DNA of 64,000 nt, taken from contig NZ_VRLV01000020.1 of assembly GCF_009760925.1 (NCBI RefSeq), positions 1 through 64,000 on the forward strand, given 5' to 3'. Source of the stretch: Nonomuraea typhae. Its GTDB lineage: Bacteria; Actinomycetota; Actinomycetes; Streptosporangiales; Streptosporangiaceae. This document shows positions 60,681-64,000 of the stretch, piece by piece. Below the pieces are notes generated by a model. That model saw nothing but the letters and a program-made list of their open reading frames with translations, had not been told where the DNA came from and searched no databases. Both the position numbers and the translations under genes were made by a program. Numbering within the stretch: the stretch's first letter is position 1; every line of letters begins with the position of its first letter.

Positions 60681-61031
60681 ATGGCAGACATGCGTCCCCT
60701 CCGTGAGGAACTCCAGGCGACCCTCGACGCCCGGCGTGATCTCGGCCCCGAATACGAACAGGCTCTGGTGGACTCCTTCATCGAGCGGCTCGACACGACC
60801 ATCGCCGCCCGCGTGCGGGCCGAGGTGGACTCCTACGGCCCGCCGCCCGGCCGCAAGCAGAAGTCACGCGGCGGCGAGATGATCCCCATCGCGCTGGGCT
60901 CGCTGGGCCTGGGCATCCCGCTGACGGCCATCGCCGGCAGCGCCGCGGAGGAACTGGGCCTCATCCTGGCCTGGGTCTCGATCATCGTCGTCAACCTGGT
61001 GGCCGCGATGGCCATCAGCCGCCGGGGCTGA
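60681..61031 (+). CDS. small membrane protein, unknown
   Basis: 116 residues. An N-terminal helical part (LREELQATLDARRDLGPEYEQALVDSFIERLDTTIAARVRAEVD) is followed by a Pro/Lys-rich hinge and two membrane segments (MIPIALGSLGLGIPLTAIAG and LILAWVSIIVVNLVAAMAI). It overlaps the TPR gene by 17 bp at the 3' end. Confidence 0.78.
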   Translation: MADMRPLREELQATLDARRDLGPEYEQALVDSFIERLDTTIAARVRAEVDSYGPPPGRKQKSRGGEMIPIALGSLGLGIPLTAIAGSAAEELGLILAWVSIIVVNLVAAMAISRRG

Positions 61032-61827
61032 GCGTGCCGCGCCCGAGGCGCAGCCGTACCTCGTCGGCGAGCGCCGCGTCGGCGTGGTTGAGGCCGTAAC
61101 TCCACACCTGCTCGGCGTCATCGTCACGCCCGCGCAACGGGAGCGTGCGGGCCAGCAACTCGATGGCCAGAGCACTGGTGCCGGGGTCCTCGCCCTCCTC
61201 GATGGCGCCGGCGAACTCGGCGCAGGCCAGCTCCAGATGCGCGATGCCGAGCTGCACGCGCAGCCTGGGCACCTCCGTCTCGGGGGCCTCGGCCAGCGCC
61301 TCCAGCAGCGTGTCGGCGGCCTCTCCCGGCTCACCGCGGTAGAGCAGCAGCTCGGCGAGCTGCTGCGCGGCGCGCGCGCCCAGGTGGGGGTCGCCGATGC
61401 CGATCGCGGCGCGCAGCTCCAGCTCGGCGCCGTCGAGGTCGTCCCGGCGTACGGCCAGCCGCGCCAGCCCCAGGTGGGCGAGCACGGCGTACTCCGGCAC
61501 GCCCGTGCCCAGCGCCGCCTGCCAGGCGCCCCTGGCCTGGTCGTCGCGCTCGTCGCGCTCGAAGCCCTGGGCGAGGTGACAGGCGGCCTGCGCGCCGTAC
61601 TCGGGATGGCCGGTGGCCAGCGCCACCCGTGCGGCGGCCCGCGCGCCCTCGGCGTCGCCCCGCTGCTCCAGGACGACCGCCAGCCCGACGGCGGCCTGCG
61701 CCCGGTGCGGGCCGTCCGGGTCGGCCGCCAGCTCCGACAGGATGGCCGCCGCGCCGTCGAGGTCGCCGCCCTCGGCCAGCCGCCGGGCGTGTTCCAGCGG
61801 GGATGCGTCGACGTCTGGGGGTGTCAA
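61015..61827 (-). CDS. TPR/Sel1-like repeat protein
   Basis: 270 residues almost wholly made of helical pairs of 34 or so residues with the TPR pattern (GDLDGAAAILSELA, GDAEGARAAARVALATG, DDLDGAELELRAAIGIGDPHLGARAAQQLAELLLYRGEPGEAADTLLEAL). It should act as a protein-binding scaffold. No other domain or signal peptide is present. Confidence 0.85.
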   Translation of the reverse strand: MTPPDVDASPLEHARRLAEGGDLDGAAAILSELAADPDGPHRAQAAVGLAVVLEQRGDAEGARAAARVALATGHPEYGAQAACHLAQGFERDERDDQARGAWQAALGTGVPEYAVLAHLGLARLAVRRDDLDGAELELRAAIGIGDPHLGARAAQQLAELLLYRGEPGEAADTLLEALAEAPETEVPRLRVQLGIAHLELACAEFAGAIEEGEDPGTSALAIELLARTLPLRGRDDDAEQVWSYGLNHADAALADEVRLRLGRGTLSPGG

Positions 61828-61944
61828 GGCGGCTCCTTCGAACGTTGATCACCTGAGCCTAACGACTGGATGCGATCAACGTCTCGCAACTCGCGCGTCC
61901 CGCTCTATCCCTGATGGACACGCTCTTGTTGCCCGCTGCCCGAG

Positions 61945-61976
61945 GGCGACGTCCTCCGGGCCCGGAGGACGTCGCC
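61945..61976 (-). terminator. terminator of gcvP
   Basis: GGCGACGTCCTCCGGG and its exact inverse form a 32-bp perfect palindrome 9 bp after the gcvP stop. It would fold into a very stable hairpin. Confidence 0.8.
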
Positions 61977-61985
61977 GCCGGGTTC

Positions 61986-64000
<2,015 letters not shown>

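Overview
The window is very GC-rich and densely coded, with frequent GTG/TTG starts and many GTGA/ATGA stop-start overlaps. Its gene families are typical of filamentous Actinobacteria: menaquinone genes menE-menC-menD, a DUF5999 small protein, an F420-type luciferase-like oxidoreductase, a Pkn-type Ser/Thr kinase, MmyB-type XRE, WYL and STAND/LuxR regulators, and a sigma-70 with a Lys/Ala-rich N-terminus. A Streptosporangiaceae-like (Nonomuraea/Streptosporangium type) chromosome is my inference; nothing here fixes the genus.

Layout. 0-4.4 kb: the end of an unknown gene, an NTF2-like protein, a WYL regulator, then a gene-poor, AT-richer stretch with a perfect 20-bp-arm hairpin. 4.4-12.7 kb: an orphan HypX/HoxX-like protein, an HTH-MurA fusion, a decayed SDR gene, LysR with cupin and MFS genes, and a lone tyrosine recombinase overlapping an XRE gene that is divergent from map. 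13.9-22.9 kb: paired regulator/target modules, namely TetX-like monooxygenase/TetR, MmyB-XRE/membrane protein, MerR/MFS and MerR-GyrI/GyrI, plus DUF418 and DUF4037 proteins. 22.9-32.1 kb: mostly minus-strand transport and signalling, with a drug-type ABC exporter, a NarL-type two-component pair, YigZ, a YbtPQ/IrtAB-like ABC pair and an epoxide hydrolase. 32.1-40.7 kb: two divergent STAND ATPases (one truncated), an NTF2 protein, a Ser/Thr kinase, and MarR/YczE/LLM. 40.7-50.7 kb: a FrcBCA-like sugar ABC operon with a divergent TetR, a CaiB-CitE pair with GntR, a HAD phosphatase, a HutC-type GntR, a GH26-like lipoprotein with a possible RBS-masking leader, a SUMF1 protein and DUF4180. 51-64 kb: menD-menC/menE, a small secreted protein, a sigma factor, a P1 (DmpA-type) peptidase, TetR, DUF5999, a hydrolase, a TPR protein and the 3' part of gcvP.

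Most regulators lie beside their likely targets with an inverted repeat between them. The most unusual signal is a 14-bp motif, TTTAC(A/G)NNGTAGAT. It occurs six times between 23.6 and 59.0 kb, always in the same orientation: in intergenic DNA, at two stop codons, and inside two coding regions where it uses codons rare in this genome. One copy supplies the stop codon of the truncated STAND ATPase. Also notable are sharply bounded blocks of strand GC skew that ignore gene direction, the orphan HypX next to an HTH-MurA fusion, and the GH26 leader structure.
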